Source of the DNA: Paractinoplanes rishiriensis
GTDB taxonomy: Bacteria; Actinomycetota; Actinomycetes; Mycobacteriales; Micromonosporaceae
NCBI RefSeq assembly: GCF_016862375.1
Contig: NZ_BOMV01000007.1
Location: forward strand, 124,001-188,000
Reading direction: 5' to 3'
DNA length: 64,000 nt
Of the stretch, positions 26,720-36,227 are shown piece by piece (positions within the stretch are counted from its first letter, which is position 1; every line of letters starts with the position of its first letter). The position numbers and the translations under genes are program-made. Below the pieces are notes generated by a model. It searched no databases, was not told the origin of the DNA, and saw nothing but the letters and a program-made list of their open reading frames with translations.

Positions 26720-27016
26720 TCAGGCACACTCGCGGCAGATCAGGTCCCCGTTCCGCTCCACGGCCAGCTGGCTGCGGTGGTGTACGAGGAAGCAGCGGGC
26801 GCAACGGAACTCGTCGGACTGCATCGGCAGCACCTTGACGGTCAGTTCCTCGTCGGCCAGGTCGGCGCCGGGCAGCTCGAAGCTCTCCGCCACCTCGACC
26901 TCGTCGACGTCCACTGAGCCCGACTGCGAGTCGGCGCGACGGGCCTTGAGCTCCTCGAGGCTGTCCTCGCCGAGGTCGACCTCATCGCGACGCGGGGCGT
27001 CGTAGTCGGTGGCCAT
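26720..27016 (-). CDS. DUF4193 zinc-ribbon protein
   Basis: 98 residues: an acidic N-terminal two-thirds and a C-terminal zinc ribbon with Cys72, Cys75, Cys94 and Cys97 (CARC and CREC). This is the DUF4193 pattern found in nearly all actinobacteria, and its layout recalls DksA-type proteins. AGGAGAG precedes the ATG. A role in transcription is often guessed but unproven. Confidence 0.87.
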   Translation of the reverse strand: MATDYDAPRRDEVDLGEDSLEELKARRADSQSGSVDVDEVEVAESFELPGADLADEELTVKVLPMQSDEFRCARCFLVHHRSQLAVERNGDLICRECA

Positions 27017-27352
27017 CGGTTTTCACTCTCCTGTATCGATGTGTCACTTGGCGTTAGTAACGCCGGTGACGAGGTTTCGGTTCCCGGTTCTGCTAGACGA
27101 TTTCCGACACTGAAACTGCCCCGGCGAGCGCGGAACCTTACCGCCGTGGCGGCAGGCTTGTACGCGTACTGGCGGCCCATTGTTCCCGATGTGACCGAGG
27201 CGACATCAAGGTAGGGGCACAAGTGTCTGGATCATCGTCGCCGCGCCGGAACGATTCCCTGTTTCAGCATGCTTGGCGGACAGACGCTAACCTCTCGACA
27301 GGTCCCGTTCGCCACCGGCGGGTCACCCCCACCCGATCCTGGAGCCAGCCCC
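27017..27352. other. 336-bp divergent intergenic region
   Basis: This gap separates the DUF4193 gene from the LytR_C gene and should carry both promoters. I see a small perfect inverted repeat GGCGTT-AGT-AACGCC at 27050-27064 close to the DUF4193 start, and a TAACCT that could be a -10 near 27287 for the plus strand. No convincing reading frame with a ribosome site is present. Confidence 0.5.
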
Positions 27353-27904
27353 ATGAGTTTTGCGCGCGTCCGAGCGCTCGTCGTCGTCGGCGTGCTGGCC
27401 GTGGCCGCGATGGTGTTCGTGATCACCGCCCTGGTGCAGGACACCCAGGGTGGCGCGGTAAACGGTGAGGACTGCCCGGCCGGCGCCCCTCTGGCCGACG
27501 TTACTCTTCCCGACGATCCGGCCGAGGTCACCATCAAGGTGTACAACGGCACCAATACCGCCGGGCTGGCGGAGGGCGTGACCAACGAATTCAAGAACCG
27601 CCGGTTCACCGTGCAGAAGCCGGGCGAGAGCAAGACGAAGTTCAAGGGCGTCGCCGAGATCCGGTACGGCCCGGACGCCGTCGGCAAGGCCCAGTTGCTC
27701 CGGGCGTACTTCCTGGCCCAGTCGAAGATGGCATACAACCCCAAGCGCAAGGGCGCGCTCATCGACATCATCATCGGCAGCCAGTTCCGGCAGCTCGCCA
27801 CCACCACCGAGGTCAACCAGTCGCTGGTCGAGGTCGGCGAGCCGACCCTGCCGCCGGGCGCCTGCCTCAAGCCGGCCAAGAAGGACGCCGACGCGGCCTC
27901 GTAG
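27353..27904 (+). CDS. Single-pass LytR C-terminal-domain protein
   Basis: 183 residues. One N-terminal membrane helix (about 7-28) anchors an outer LytR_C domain: [18 protein letters not shown], then [15 protein letters not shown]. LytR_C domains occur in wall-assembly proteins of gram-positive bacteria; the catalytic LytR-CpsA-Psr domain is absent here, so a regulatory or binding role is more likely. GGAG precedes the ATG at 27353. It is convergent with the inositol monophosphatase, with 4 bases between stops. Confidence 0.85.
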   Translation: MSFARVRALVVVGVLAVAAMVFVITALVQDTQGGAVNGEDCPAGAPLADVTLPDDPAEVTIKVYNGTNTAGLAEGVTNEFKNRRFTVQKPGESKTKFKGVAEIRYGPDAVGKAQLLRAYFLAQSKMAYNPKRKGALIDIIIGSQFRQLATTTEVNQSLVEVGEPTLPPGACLKPAKKDADAAS

Positions 27905-27908
27905 GGGC

Positions 27909-28730
27909 TCAGGCGCCGCCGGCCGCGTCCAGCCCGGCCAGCACGGCGTGCAGGGCCGGAAACAGCCCGGCCGGCGCGGCCACCACCAGGTCGGCACCCG
28001 CCGGCGCACCGTGCAGGCCGGCCACCGTGGCGCCGGCCTCGGCCGCGATCAGGCCGCCGGCCGCGTGGTCCCACGGGTTGAGCCCCTTCTCGTAGAACGC
28101 GTCCAGCGCGCCCTCGGCGACCGAGCAGAGGTCGAGCGCGGCCGAGCCGAACCGCCGGATGTCACGCACCTGGGTGATCAGGCCGGCCAGCACGGCGCCC
28201 TGGTGGGCCCGGCGCTCGGCCCGGTATGCGAAGCCGGTGCCGACCAGCGCCTCGGCCAGTTCGGTCTGGCCCGAGCACCGCAGCCGCCGGCCGTCCCGCC
28301 AGGCGCCGCCGCCTCGGGTCGCGGTCCACTCCTCGCCGGTGGCCGCGTTGATCACCACGCCGGCCAGCACCGCGCCGTCCACCTCGGCGGCCAGCGAGAC
28401 CGCGTACTGCGGCAGCCCGTACAGGTAGTTGACCGTGCCGTCGATCGGGTCGAGGACCCAGCGCACCGCGCCCGGCTCCGGCATGGCGGAGTCGCCGTAC
28501 TCCTCGCCGAACACGCCGTCGCCCGGCCGCGCCGCGCGCAGCGCCTCGACCACCTGCCGCTCGACCGCGCGGTCCGCCTCGGTCACCACGTCGGTGCGGG
28601 TGCTCTTGGTCTCGACGTCGGTGATCGCCTCCGCCCGCATGCGGCGCGCCGTCCCGGCCGCGGCGCGCGCGACCGGCACCGCGACAGCCAGCAACTCGTC
28701 GACCGTCGATCCGGTCCGAATCTGGTTCAC
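27909..28730 (-). CDS. suhB: Inositol monophosphatase family protein
   Basis: 273 residues. The metal and substrate motifs are complete: Glu in [19 protein letters not shown], and the C-terminal [14 protein letters not shown]. It hydrolyses inositol-1-phosphate or a related sugar phosphate using magnesium; actinobacteria need inositol for mycothiol and phosphatidylinositol. The GTG at 28730 is preceded by GAAAGGGCGG. It is divergent from the principal sigma gene, a common arrangement in actinobacteria. Confidence 0.9.
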   Translation of the reverse strand: MNQIRTGSTVDELLAVAVPVARAAAGTARRMRAEAITDVETKSTRTDVVTEADRAVERQVVEALRAARPGDGVFGEEYGDSAMPEPGAVRWVLDPIDGTVNYLYGLPQYAVSLAAEVDGAVLAGVVINAATGEEWTATRGGGAWRDGRRLRCSGQTELAEALVGTGFAYRAERRAHQGAVLAGLITQVRDIRRFGSAALDLCSVAEGALDAFYEKGLNPWDHAAGGLIAAEAGATVAGLHGAPAGADLVVAAPAGLFPALHAVLAGLDAAGGA

Positions 28731-28833
28731 GTGTCCGCCCTTTCCGCCGTTACCATCATCCCGCCGAGGTTCTCCGGTGAGGTCGGCGACCCCCTGCGGC
28801 GTGCTGCGGCGGGAGGATCTCGCTGGACGGCGC

Positions 28834-28839
28834 TACAAT
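28834..28839 (+). promoter_or_regulatory. Candidate -10 element for the principal sigma gene
   Basis: TACAAT in a GC-rich context is a near-consensus -10, about 150 bases before the GTG start. No good -35 is visible at 16-18 bp spacing, so another sigma factor may be involved. Confidence 0.4.
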
Positions 28840-28985
28840 TCACCCCTGCCCACCGCTTCGCGGACATCAGATCCACCGATCGTCCGCGTCCCGGGGGTCC
28901 CCACACCACACCGGCCAGCCTCCTCGCCGTGCGCTGCGCTGGGCTCATGGCCGCACACAACCTCATCGCCTCCGGAAGGTCATTC

Positions 28986-30569
28986 GTGACAGAAGCCCAC
29001 CAGAACGGTGCCGACGTTCGTTCCCTCACCGAGGCCCTGATCGCCCATGCGCAGGGCGCGGGCGGGCAGCTCACGTCGGCCGAGGTCGCGCGGACCCTGG
29101 AGTCCGCCGAGGTGAACTCGGCCCAGGCCAAGAAGATTCTGCGTGGCCTCGTGGACGCCGGAATCACCGTGGTCGTCGACGGCTCGGCGAGCACCCGCCG
29201 CAAGGTGGCCGCGGCTCGCGCCGTGACCCCCGCTTCCAAGGCCACCACCGCCAAGGCCACCCCGGCCGCCAAGAAGGCGGCGCCCAAGCAGCCCGCCGCC
29301 GGTGCGCCCGCCGCGCCCGCGGCTGCGGCCGCCGAGGCAACGCCGGGGACCGCAGCCGCCAAAAAGGCCGCACCCGCCAGAAAGGCCGCCGCCAAGGCCG
29401 CACCCGCCGCCAAGAAGGCGTCTCCGGCCAAGGCTGCCGCCCCCGGCGAGGAGGCTCCCGAGGACGGCGAGGAGATCGACCCCGAGCAACTGGCCGCCGA
29501 GATCGAGGACGTCGTCGTCGAGGAACCGGCCGCCATGGTCGAGGCCGCCACGGCCGACGCCGCCAGTTCGGCCACCGACGGCGACTTCGAGTGGGACGAC
29601 GAGGAGTCCGAGGCGCTCAAGCAGGCCCGCCGGGACGCCGAGCTGACCGCCTCGGCCGACTCCGTCCGCGCCTACCTCAAGCAGATCGGCAAGGTCCCCC
29701 TGCTCAATGCCGAGCAGGAGGTCGAACTCGCCAAGCGGATCGAGGCCGGCCTGTACGCGGCCGAGCGCCTGCGCGCCTGCGAGGAGGGCGAGGAAAAGCT
29801 CGAACGCACCATGGAGCGTGACCTGCGCTGGATCGGCCGGGACGGCGAGCGGGCCAAGAACCACCTGCTCGAGGCCAACCTGCGACTGGTGGTCTCGCTG
29901 GCCAAGCGGTACACCGGCCGCGGCATGGCCTTCCTCGACCTGATCCAGGAAGGCAACCTCGGCCTCATCCGCGCGGTGGAAAAGTTCGACTACACCAAGG
30001 GCTACAAATTCTCCACGTACGCCACCTGGTGGATCCGCCAGGCCATCACCCGCGCCATGGCCGACCAGGCCCGCACCATCCGCATACCGGTGCACATGGT
30101 CGAAGTGATCAACAAGCTCGGCCGCATCCAGCGCGAGCTGCTCCAGGACCTGGGCCGTGAGCCCACCCCGGAGGAGCTGGCCAAGGAGATGGACATCACC
30201 CCGGAGAAGGTCCTCGAGATCCAGCAGTACGCCCGGGAGCCGATCTCGCTCGACCAGACCATCGGCGACGAGGGTGACAGCCAGCTGGGTGACTTCATCG
30301 AGGACTCGGAGGCGGTCGTCGCGGTCGACGCGGTATCCTTCTCGCTGCTCCAGGACCAGCTCCAGCAGGTGCTGCAGACCCTCTCCGAGCGCGAGGCCGG
30401 CGTCGTCCGTCTGCGTTTCGGCCTGACCGACGGCCAGCCGCGTACGCTGGACGAGATCGGCCAGGTGTACGGGGTCACCCGCGAGCGGATCCGGCAGATC
30501 GAGTCCAAGACGATGTCCAAGCTGCGGCACCCGTCGCGCTCCCAGGTCCTGCGCGACTACCTGGACTAG
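28986..30569 (+). CDS. sigA: Principal RNA polymerase sigma factor (SigA/HrdB type)
   Basis: 527 residues. The N-terminal 220 are Ala/Lys- and then acid-rich, as in actinobacterial HrdB proteins. Region 1.2 begins at [19 protein letters not shown], region 2 contains [19 protein letters not shown] and [18 protein letters not shown], region 3 follows, and region 4 ends with [19 protein letters not shown]. It recognises housekeeping promoters. The GTG at 28986 has GGAAGG six bases upstream; an ATG at 28947 is a weaker choice. A 182-bp block of region 2 is identical to that of the second sigma gene at 56779. Confidence 0.95.
   Translation: MTEAHQNGADVRSLTEALIAHAQGAGGQLTSAEVARTLESAEVNSAQAKKILRGLVDAGITVVVDGSASTRRKVAAARAVTPASKATTAKATPAAKKAAPKQPAAGAPAAPAAAAAEATPGTAAAKKAAPARKAAAKAAPAAKKASPAKAAAPGEEAPEDGEEIDPEQLAAEIEDVVVEEPAAMVEAATADAASSATDGDFEWDDEESEALKQARRDAELTASADSVRAYLKQIGKVPLLNAEQEVELAKRIEAGLYAAERLRACEEGEEKLERTMERDLRWIGRDGERAKNHLLEANLRLVVSLAKRYTGRGMAFLDLIQEGNLGLIRAVEKFDYTKGYKFSTYATWWIRQAITRAMADQARTIRIPVHMVEVINKLGRIQRELLQDLGREPTPEELAKEMDITPEKVLEIQQYAREPISLDQTIGDEGDSQLGDFIEDSEAVVAVDAVSFSLLQDQLQQVLQTLSEREAGVVRLRFGLTDGQPRTLDEIGQVYGVTRERIRQIESKTMSKLRHPSRSQVLRDYLD
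29904..30085 (+). repeat. 182-bp block identical to part of the second sigma gene
   Basis: This coding segment of region 2 matches 57121-57302 base for base. After one mismatch (ATA against ATC) identity continues for 17 more bases. Sequence on either side diverges at once. The pattern points to gene conversion. Confidence 0.95.
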
Positions 30570-30570
30570 G

Positions 30571-30621
30571 GACAGGCCGGGCTAAGACAGGCCGGGCCAA
30601 GACAGGCTGGCCTGAGACAGG
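30571..30621 (+). repeat. Short 15-bp tandem repeat after the sigma stop
   Basis: GACAGGCCGGGCTAA is repeated three times with small changes, followed by a partial fourth unit, starting 2 bases after the sigA stop. It is non-coding. The rest of the 299-bp gap to the next gene holds a terminator hairpin and a weak promoter candidate (TTGACG at 30711 with CACACT 19 bases later). Confidence 0.8.
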
Positions 30622-30658
30622 AACTGGACATTCGGTCAACACAACGTGCCCGTTTGAT

Positions 30659-30684
30659 CACCACCCGTACATCGTCGGGTGGTG
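30659..30684 (+). terminator. Terminator-like hairpin downstream of sigA
   Basis: CACCACCCG / CGGGTGGTG forms a perfect 9-bp stem with an 8-base loop about 90 bases after the sigA stop. No U-tract follows. Confidence 0.6.
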
Positions 30685-30868
30685 GTCGGGCCGTGGTGCA
30701 GAAGTGATCGTTGACGTGGCACCCTTGTTTCACGGCACACTAGCCGGAACACGTGTGACCTCGGTCCCGCCGGGGCACCGTGGGAAGGCTGCAACGGTGC
30801 AGGGTGTTGCACGATGTGAGCAGTAGCCGAGGAACATGTTCATCGGTGACGAACAGAGGAGGAAGGCG

Positions 30869-31108
30869 ATGACCCCGACCCTCACGCCGCCGGCGGGAAG
30901 CGTGGCCGGCCCAGCAGCCGATGAACGGTGCGACCGCTGCAATGCAGCCGGAAAGCTCCGTTTGACCCTGGCTGGTGGAGGTGAGCTGGTGTTCTGCGGA
31001 CACCACGCCAACCGGTACGCCGAAGACCTGGTAAAGATCGCGGTTCAGTATGCGGCGGACCCGGACTTCAGCTGGCGCGGCGCGGACATGATGTCTAACT
31101 CCAACTAG
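30869..31108 (+). CDS. Small zinc-type protein (DUF7455-like)
   Basis: 79 residues from the ATG at 30869, which has GAGGAGGAAGG just upstream. It has Cys21 and Cys24 (CDRC) and a CGHH motif (Cys43, His45, His46), a plausible single zinc site, then YAEDLVKIAVQYAADPDF. Proteins with this pattern follow the principal sigma gene in many actinobacteria and have no known function. An in-frame upstream ATG at 30836 lacks a ribosome site. A strong terminator follows. Confidence 0.8.
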   Translation: MTPTLTPPAGSVAGPAADERCDRCNAAGKLRLTLAGGGELVFCGHHANRYAEDLVKIAVQYAADPDFSWRGADMMSNSN

Positions 31109-31142
31109 ATTCTCCCCAGATCCCCCGGTGAAGACGTGATAG

Positions 31143-31170
31143 GAAGGGCGCCCGGTGTGGGGCGCCCTTC
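31143..31170 (+). terminator. Strong intrinsic terminator
   Basis: GAAGGGCGCC / GGCGCCCTTC forms a perfect 10-bp stem with an 8-base loop, followed by TTC. It lies between convergent genes and could act on both. Confidence 0.85.
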
Positions 31171-31203
31171 TTCACATCTCACCGCCGGTCACCCGTCCGG
31201 GTG

Positions 31204-32973
31204 TCACAGCGTCTGTATGGTGGCGATCCGCTCCTCGAGCTGCTCGATCGTGGCCTGGGCGCTGGGCGGGCCGCCGCAGAGCCGGCGCAACTCGGCATGG
31301 ATCTTGCCGTGCGGCAGGTTGGTGCGGTGGTGGTGCGCGGCCACCAGCGTGTTGAGCTGGCGCCGCAGGCTGTTACGCCGCTCCCCCGCGCTCATCGGCA
31401 CCGGGACGGGGTCGCGCTGGGCCGGCACCGGTTCGGCCGTCCTGCGCCGTTTCTGGGCCGCCAGCTGGTCCTCCTGGCGCTTGTTCAGCATGACCACCAC
31501 CTGGTCGGGGGTGAGCAGCCCGGGGATGCCGAGGTACTCCTCCTCCTCGGGCGTGCCGGTGCGGGCGCCGGTGCCGAACGACGTGCCGTCGTAGATCACC
31601 TGGTCGAGCTCGGCGGTGGCGGACAGCGCCTCGAACCGCTTCTCCAGGTCGCCCTCGGCGTCCTCCGCCCGCTGCGCGCGTTCCAGCAGGTCGTCGTCGA
31701 GGCCGTCCTTCTCCTTGGGCGCGCCGAGGATGTGGTCGCGCTGCGCTTCCATCTCGGTGGCCAGCCCGAGGAGGTGCGGCACGCTCGGCAGGAACACGGT
31801 GGCGGTCTCGCCGGTGCGCCGGGCCCGCACGAAGCGGCCGATCGCCTGGGCGAAGTAGAGCGGGGTGGAGGCGCTGGTCGCGTACACGCCGACGGCCAGC
31901 CGCGGGATGTCCACGCCCTCGGAGACCATCCGCACGGCGACCATCCAGCGCTGCTCGGAGGCGGCGAAAGTGGCGATCCGGCCGGAGGCGCCCTCGTCGT
32001 CGGAGAGGACCACCACGGCGGGCTCTCCGGCGACCTCGTGCAGGAGTTTCGCATACGCCCGGGCGGTCTGCTGGTCGCTCGCGATCACCAGGCCGCCGGC
32101 GTCGGTCATGCCGTGCTCGCGCAGCCGGGACAGCCGGGCGTCGGCGGCCCGCAGCACCTGCGGCATCCAGTCGCCGCGGTGGTCGAGCGCGGTGCGCCAG
32201 GCCTGGGCGACCAGGTCCTTGGTCATCGGCTCGCCGAGCTTGGCGGCCAGCTCGTCGCCGGCGCTGGTGCGCCACCGGGTCTCGCCCGAGTAGGCCATGA
32301 ACAGCACCGGCCGCACGACGCCGTCACGGAGCGCGTCCGCGTAGCCGTACGTGGAGTCGGAGCGGGACTTCTGCAGGCCGTCCTGGCCCCGCTCGTACGT
32401 CACGAACGGGATCGGGTTGTCGTCGGAGCGGAACGGCGTGCCGGTGAGCATGAGGCGGCGTACGGCGGGCTCGAAGGCGGCCTTGACCCCGTCACCCCAG
32501 CTGCGCGAGTCGCCGGCGTGGTGGATCTCGTCGAGGATCACGAACGTGCGGCGGGTCATGGTGCGCCGCCGGTGCACGGCCGGGGCCATGCCGACCTGGG
32601 CATACGTGAGCACGGCGCCGTGGAAGTCGCGGGATGAGTGCACGTCGGCGTTGCGGAACGCGTGGTCGAGCTGGATGCCGACCCGGGCCGCGGCGGACGC
32701 CCACTGGGTCTTGAGGTGCTCGGTGGGACACACCACGGTGACCGCCTCGACCGTGCCGTCGGCGAGCAGTTCGGCCGCGATCCGCAGGGCGAACGTGGTC
32801 TTGCCGGCGCCCGGAGTGGCCACCGCCATGAAGTCCTCGCTGCGCCGCCGCAGGTATTCCACCAGGGCTCTGCGCTGCCAGGCACGAAGCGACGGGAAGG
32901 TATCCAGGTCCGGCAGGGGCGGGCTCAAAACTCGGATGATCCCTTCACTGGCCACAGGTGAAACGTCCACCAC
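31204..32973 (-). CDS. DEAD/DEAH-box superfamily 2 helicase
   Basis: 589 residues. Motif I is ATPGAGKTT, motif II DEIHH, motif III LTGTPFR, and the second RecA domain carries SEGVDIPRLAVGVYAT and QAIGRFVRARR. The layout resembles type III restriction-like and UvrB-like SF2 helicases used in DNA repair, with a C-terminal tail of about 170 residues that may bind partners. The substrate cannot be read from sequence. The start is a tandem GTG GTG; a terminator hairpin of the upstream gene lies just before it. Confidence 0.88.
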   Translation of the reverse strand: MVDVSPVASEGIIRVLSPPLPDLDTFPSLRAWQRRALVEYLRRRSEDFMAVATPGAGKTTFALRIAAELLADGTVEAVTVVCPTEHLKTQWASAAARVGIQLDHAFRNADVHSSRDFHGAVLTYAQVGMAPAVHRRRTMTRRTFVILDEIHHAGDSRSWGDGVKAAFEPAVRRLMLTGTPFRSDDNPIPFVTYERGQDGLQKSRSDSTYGYADALRDGVVRPVLFMAYSGETRWRTSAGDELAAKLGEPMTKDLVAQAWRTALDHRGDWMPQVLRAADARLSRLREHGMTDAGGLVIASDQQTARAYAKLLHEVAGEPAVVVLSDDEGASGRIATFAASEQRWMVAVRMVSEGVDIPRLAVGVYATSASTPLYFAQAIGRFVRARRTGETATVFLPSVPHLLGLATEMEAQRDHILGAPKEKDGLDDDLLERAQRAEDAEGDLEKRFEALSATAELDQVIYDGTSFGTGARTGTPEEEEYLGIPGLLTPDQVVVMLNKRQEDQLAAQKRRRTAEPVPAQRDPVPVPMSAGERRNSLRRQLNTLVAAHHHRTNLPHGKIHAELRRLCGGPPSAQATIEQLEERIATIQTL

Positions 32974-32979
32974 ACGAAA

Positions 32980-33001
32980 GCGCCTCCGTCACCGGAGGCG
33001 C
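32980..33001 (-). terminator. Terminator after DUF3039
   Basis: GCGCCTCCG / CGGAGGCGC forms a perfect 9-bp stem with a 4-base loop, followed on the minus strand by TTTCGT. It ends only 6 bases before the helicase start, so the helicase needs its own promoter or read-through. Confidence 0.75.
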
Positions 33002-33038
33002 CAACCAGCATAGCCAGTTCCGTCAGCCCCGGGCCGCG

Positions 33039-33257
33039 CTAGTGGGACATCGCCTCGTAGATCTCCTTGCACTGCGGGCAGACCGGGGAGCCGGGCTTGG
33101 GCGTCTTGGTCACCGGGAATTTCTCGCCGCACAGCGCGACCACGAAGGTGCCCATGACGGCACTCTCGGCGATCTTCTCTTTACGCACGTAGTGGAACAT
33201 CTCCGGTCCGGTATCGGCGTCCTTGGTCTCCGGACGCTCGAGAATCTGCGTGCTCAC
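33039..33257 (-). CDS. DUF3039 protein
   Basis: 72 residues from the GTG at 33257. The family stretch FHYVRKEKIAESAVMGTFVVALCGE is followed by a CPQC knuckle; with Cys43 and His22 this could bind zinc. DUF3039 is actinobacterial with unknown function. GGGCAGATGCC precedes the start with only a weak ribosome-site match. Confidence 0.83.
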   Translation of the reverse strand: MSTQILERPETKDADTGPEMFHYVRKEKIAESAVMGTFVVALCGEKFPVTKTPKPGSPVCPQCKEIYEAMSH

Positions 33258-33391
33258 GGCATCTGCCCTTCGGTTTACGGGGTCATCCCGCCGGCGCCCC
33301 CAAGCGCGGCTGGACGGTATGCATGCTCCAACCAGCAAGTCTGACACCTCACGCCGGAGCGGTCCAACGGCGGCTCGAGCGCACCGCGCCG

Positions 33392-33397
33392 TACCGT
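33392..33397 (+). promoter_or_regulatory. Candidate -10 element for a leaderless psuG transcript
   Basis: TACCGT lies 7 bases before the GTG at 33405, with no ribosome-binding sequence between them. Confidence 0.45.
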
Positions 33398-33404
33398 GAG
33401 AGTC

Positions 33405-34355
33405 GTGACTGACTTCGCTATTCGCTACGGCGAGCACGTGACCCGTGCCCGCCGGGACGGCCGCCCGGTGGTCGCGCTGGAGAGCACGATCATCTCGCAC
33501 GGTCTGCCGCACCCCGACAACCTGCGGGTAGCCCGGGAGATCGAGCAGACCGTCCGCGACAACGGCGCCGTGCCGGCCACCATCGGCATGATCGGCGGCG
33601 AGCTCATGGTGGGCCTCGACGACGGTCAGATCGAGCACCTGGCGCTGGCCGACGGGGTGGCCAAGCTGAGCGTGCGCGATCTCGCGGTGGCCGCCGCCCG
33701 GCGCGCCGACGGTGCCACCACGGTCGCCGCCACCAGCGCGGTCGCGGCCGCCGCCGAGATCGGCGTGTTCGCCACCGGCGGCCTGGGCGGCGTGCACCGG
33801 GAGGCCAACGTCACCTTCGACGAGTCGGCCGACCTCACCACGCTGGCGCACACCCCGGTCGTCGTGGTCTGCGCCGGCGTCAAGTCGATCCTGGACGTGG
33901 GCGCCACGCTGGAGCGACTGGAGACCCTGGGGGTCGCGGTGGCCGGCTACCGCACCCGGCGCTTTCCCGGCTTCTTCGTCACCGACGGCGGCTTCGACCT
34001 GGACTGGGAACTCGACTCGCCGGCCCAGGTGGCCGACGTGATCCGGGCCCGGGCCGACCACGGCGTCGGGGCCGGCGCGCTGATCCTGGCCAACCCGCTG
34101 CCGCTCGACGAGCAACTCGACCCGGCGGTGCACGACCGCACCCTGGGCGAGGGCCTCGCGCTGCTGGCCCGCGGCAAGATCACCGGCAAGGCGGTCACGC
34201 CGTTCCTGCTGGCCCACTTCCACGAGACCACCCAGGGGCAGAGCCTCGCGGTGAACGTCCGGATCATCCTGCGCAACGCGGCGCTGGCGGCGCAGATCGC
34301 GGTGGCGTCGGCGAGCCCCGCCGCGGTTCCGCTGGGCTTCTCCGTACCCGCGTGA
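33405..34355 (+). CDS. psuG: Pseudouridine-5'-phosphate glycosidase
   Basis: 316 residues, usual length. It splits pseudouridine 5'-phosphate into uracil and ribose 5-phosphate. The family signatures are present: ALESTIISHGLPHPDN with the conserved Glu, FATGGLGGVHRE, and the catalytic Lys in CAGVKSILDVG. The GTG at 33405 fits a leaderless start; a GTG at 33396 lies inside the -10 element. It overlaps the kinase gene by 4 bases, making a complete pseudouridine salvage pair. Confidence 0.95.
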   Translation: MTDFAIRYGEHVTRARRDGRPVVALESTIISHGLPHPDNLRVAREIEQTVRDNGAVPATIGMIGGELMVGLDDGQIEHLALADGVAKLSVRDLAVAAARRADGATTVAATSAVAAAAEIGVFATGGLGGVHREANVTFDESADLTTLAHTPVVVVCAGVKSILDVGATLERLETLGVAVAGYRTRRFPGFFVTDGGFDLDWELDSPAQVADVIRARADHGVGAGALILANPLPLDEQLDPAVHDRTLGEGLALLARGKITGKAVTPFLLAHFHETTQGQSLAVNVRIILRNAALAAQIAVASASPAAVPLGFSVPA

Positions 34356-35233
34356 TCGTCGTCGGCGACCTGGTCACCGACGTGCTGGTGACGCACGACC
34401 GGCCGATCGCGTTCGGGTCGGACACGGCCGCCGCGATCACGGTGTCCGGCGGCGGCCAGGCCGCGAACACGGCCGCCTGGCTGGTCCGGGCCGGTCGTCC
34501 GGTCACGCTGGTGGCCGCGGTGGGCGACGACGTGGCCGGCCAGGAGCGGGTGGCCGAACTGGCCGCGGCCGGGGTGCGCTGCGCGGTGCGGGCCCATCCG
34601 GGCGCGGTGACCGGCAGCGTGGTGGTGCTGGCCGGCCCCGCCGAGCGCACGATGATCACCGACCGGGGTGCGTCCGCGCTGCTCGATCCGGCGGACGTGG
34701 TGGCCGCGATCGCCGCGAGCCAGGCGCAGCACCTGCATCTTTCCGGCTACCCGCTGCTGCACGAGGGGTCCCGGCGGGCCGGCCTCGCGGCCCTGTCGGC
34801 CGCGGCCGAGCACGGCCTCACCACGAGCGTCGACGCGGCCTCGGCGGCGCCGTTGCGCTCAGTGGGTGCGGAGGCTTTCCTGGCGTGGGTACGCGGGGCG
34901 GACCTGCTACTGGCGAACGCCGACGAGGCCGAGGTGCTGGCCGGTCCGGGCCTGGCGGCCGAGCAGGCGGCCCGGCTCACCGGTCACGTGGCCAACGCGG
35001 TGGTGAAGCGGGGCGCGGCCGGAGCGGTCTGGCGGGAAATGAGCGGAAAGTCCTGGTCGGTGCCGGGCGCCAGCGTGCCCGTCGAGGACACGACCGGCGC
35101 CGGCGACGCCTTCGCGGCCGGCCTGCTCGCGGCCTGGTGCGGTGGCGCCGGCCCGGTCGAGGCGCTCACCGCCGGCGCCGCTCTGGGCGCCGAGGCCATC
35201 ACCAGAATCGGCGGCCGTCCCAGCCCAGGCTGA
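34352..35233 (+). CDS. psuK: PfkB-family kinase, probably pseudouridine kinase
   Basis: 293 residues. PfkB signatures are the N-terminal SGGGQAANTAAWLVRAG and the C-terminal DTTGAGDAFAAGLLAAW with its catalytic Asp. As partner of psuG it should phosphorylate pseudouridine at the 5' position; the substrate is inferred from the operon, since ribokinase-like proteins look alike. The GTG start overlaps the psuG stop (GTGA). It is convergent with DUF3099, 11 bases away, without a visible terminator. Confidence 0.85.
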   Translation: MIVVGDLVTDVLVTHDRPIAFGSDTAAAITVSGGGQAANTAAWLVRAGRPVTLVAAVGDDVAGQERVAELAAAGVRCAVRAHPGAVTGSVVVLAGPAERTMITDRGASALLDPADVVAAIAASQAQHLHLSGYPLLHEGSRRAGLAALSAAAEHGLTTSVDAASAAPLRSVGAEAFLAWVRGADLLLANADEAEVLAGPGLAAEQAARLTGHVANAVVKRGAAGAVWREMSGKSWSVPGASVPVEDTTGAGDAFAAGLLAAWCGGAGPVEALTAGAALGAEAITRIGGRPSPG

Positions 35234-35244
35234 CGCTGCGGCGG

Positions 35245-35649
35245 TCAGCGCGGTTTGCGGTCCGGTTCGGGCTCGGCCGGTGCCCAGCGCTCGCCGTCGT
35301 CCGTCGGCTCGACGTCGATGGTCAGGTATTCCACCTGCTCGGCGGAGTGTTGGGTGAGCACCGGCCGGGCGCGCTCCTGCTCGGCGGCCGCGGCGGCGCG
35401 TTCGGCCTTGGATCGGGCCGGGCGGTCGTTGGCGATCAGCACGGCGGCCCAGGGCAGCAGGACCATGCCGGCCGCGCAAAGGGCCAGCCAGAGGCCCAGC
35501 AGCGGTGGCCGGACACTGATCAGGATGGCGCCGGCGATCAGGCAGGCGGCCCGCAGACCCATCATCGACACGTACCGGAGCTGCCGGCTGCGGAACTGTT
35601 CGTCCTGGCTGCGGGCGGCATCGGTGATCAGGATCGGCTGCTTTTTCAC
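35245..35649 (-). CDS. DUF3099 membrane protein
   Basis: 134 residues. The N-terminus PILITDAARSQDEQ is the DUF3099 signature. Two membrane helices follow (about 27-70), then a charged Ala/Glu/Arg-rich tail. Function unknown. I prefer the GTG at 35649 because GGAG lies nine bases upstream; the ATG at 35676 would add nine residues. It lies after the GAF gene on the same strand and could be the last gene read from the chemosensory operon, but it is probably unrelated. Confidence 0.8.
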   Translation of the reverse strand: MKKQPILITDAARSQDEQFRSRQLRYVSMMGLRAACLIAGAILISVRPPLLGLWLALCAAGMVLLPWAAVLIANDRPARSKAERAAAAAEQERARPVLTQHSAEQVEYLTIDVEPTDDGERWAPAEPEPDRKPR

Positions 35650-35705
35650 GACGGGGTTCTCCGATCGACCCCCCATACTTGCACCGGCATCGGCCGGCTG
35701 CCCAC

Positions 35706-36227
35706 CTACCCCTCGGCGTACTGCTCCAGCCGCGCCACGGTCTCGGTGGCCATCTGGGCCAGAAAGTCGACCTCGGCGGCCACGAACGGGCGGGGCCGGA
35801 CGTCCAGCCCGCAGATGCCGCCCAGCACCTGACCGGTGCGCGAGATCAGCGGCGCGCCCGCGTACGCCCGCACCCCGCCGACCGCGACCAGCGGGTTGTC
35901 CCGGAACACCGGGTCGGTGCTGAGGTCCTCGACGACGCGCGGCTGCCGGTCGGTGACCAGCGGCTGGCAGAACGCCCACTCCAGCGGGGTGCCGCCGGCC
36001 TCGGCGATGAAGTCCGGGATCGGGCCGCGGCCGGCCAGGAACAGCTGGGCATCGTTGAGCAGCACGTCGATCACCACGAACGGGGTGTCCAGGTGGTCGG
36101 CCACGCTGTCCACGATGTCGCGCAGATAACCGCGTTCGGCCTCCCGGTCCAGGCCGAGCCGGGCCAGGTCGACCAGCCGGTCCACCCGCCGGATCGCCGG
36201 AAGGTAGTCGGTCACCGATGCGATCAC
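35706..36227 (-). CDS. Single-domain GAF protein at the end of the chemosensory operon
   Basis: 173 residues forming one GAF domain (about 25-165): PFVVIDVLLNDAQLFLAG, EWAFCQPLVTDRQPRVVEDL and AGAPLISRTGQVLGGICGLD. The Cys in WAFCQPLV is where some GAF proteins bind cofactors, but no bilin or haem site can be claimed. GAF domains bind small molecules. With no membrane or other domain, it may be a soluble ligand sensor for the neighbouring receptors (inference). The GTG start overlaps the preceding stop by 4 bases. Confidence 0.85.
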   Translation of the reverse strand: MIASVTDYLPAIRRVDRLVDLARLGLDREAERGYLRDIVDSVADHLDTPFVVIDVLLNDAQLFLAGRGPIPDFIAEAGGTPLEWAFCQPLVTDRQPRVVEDLSTDPVFRDNPLVAVGGVRAYAGAPLISRTGQVLGGICGLDVRPRPFVAAEVDFLAQMATETVARLEQYAEG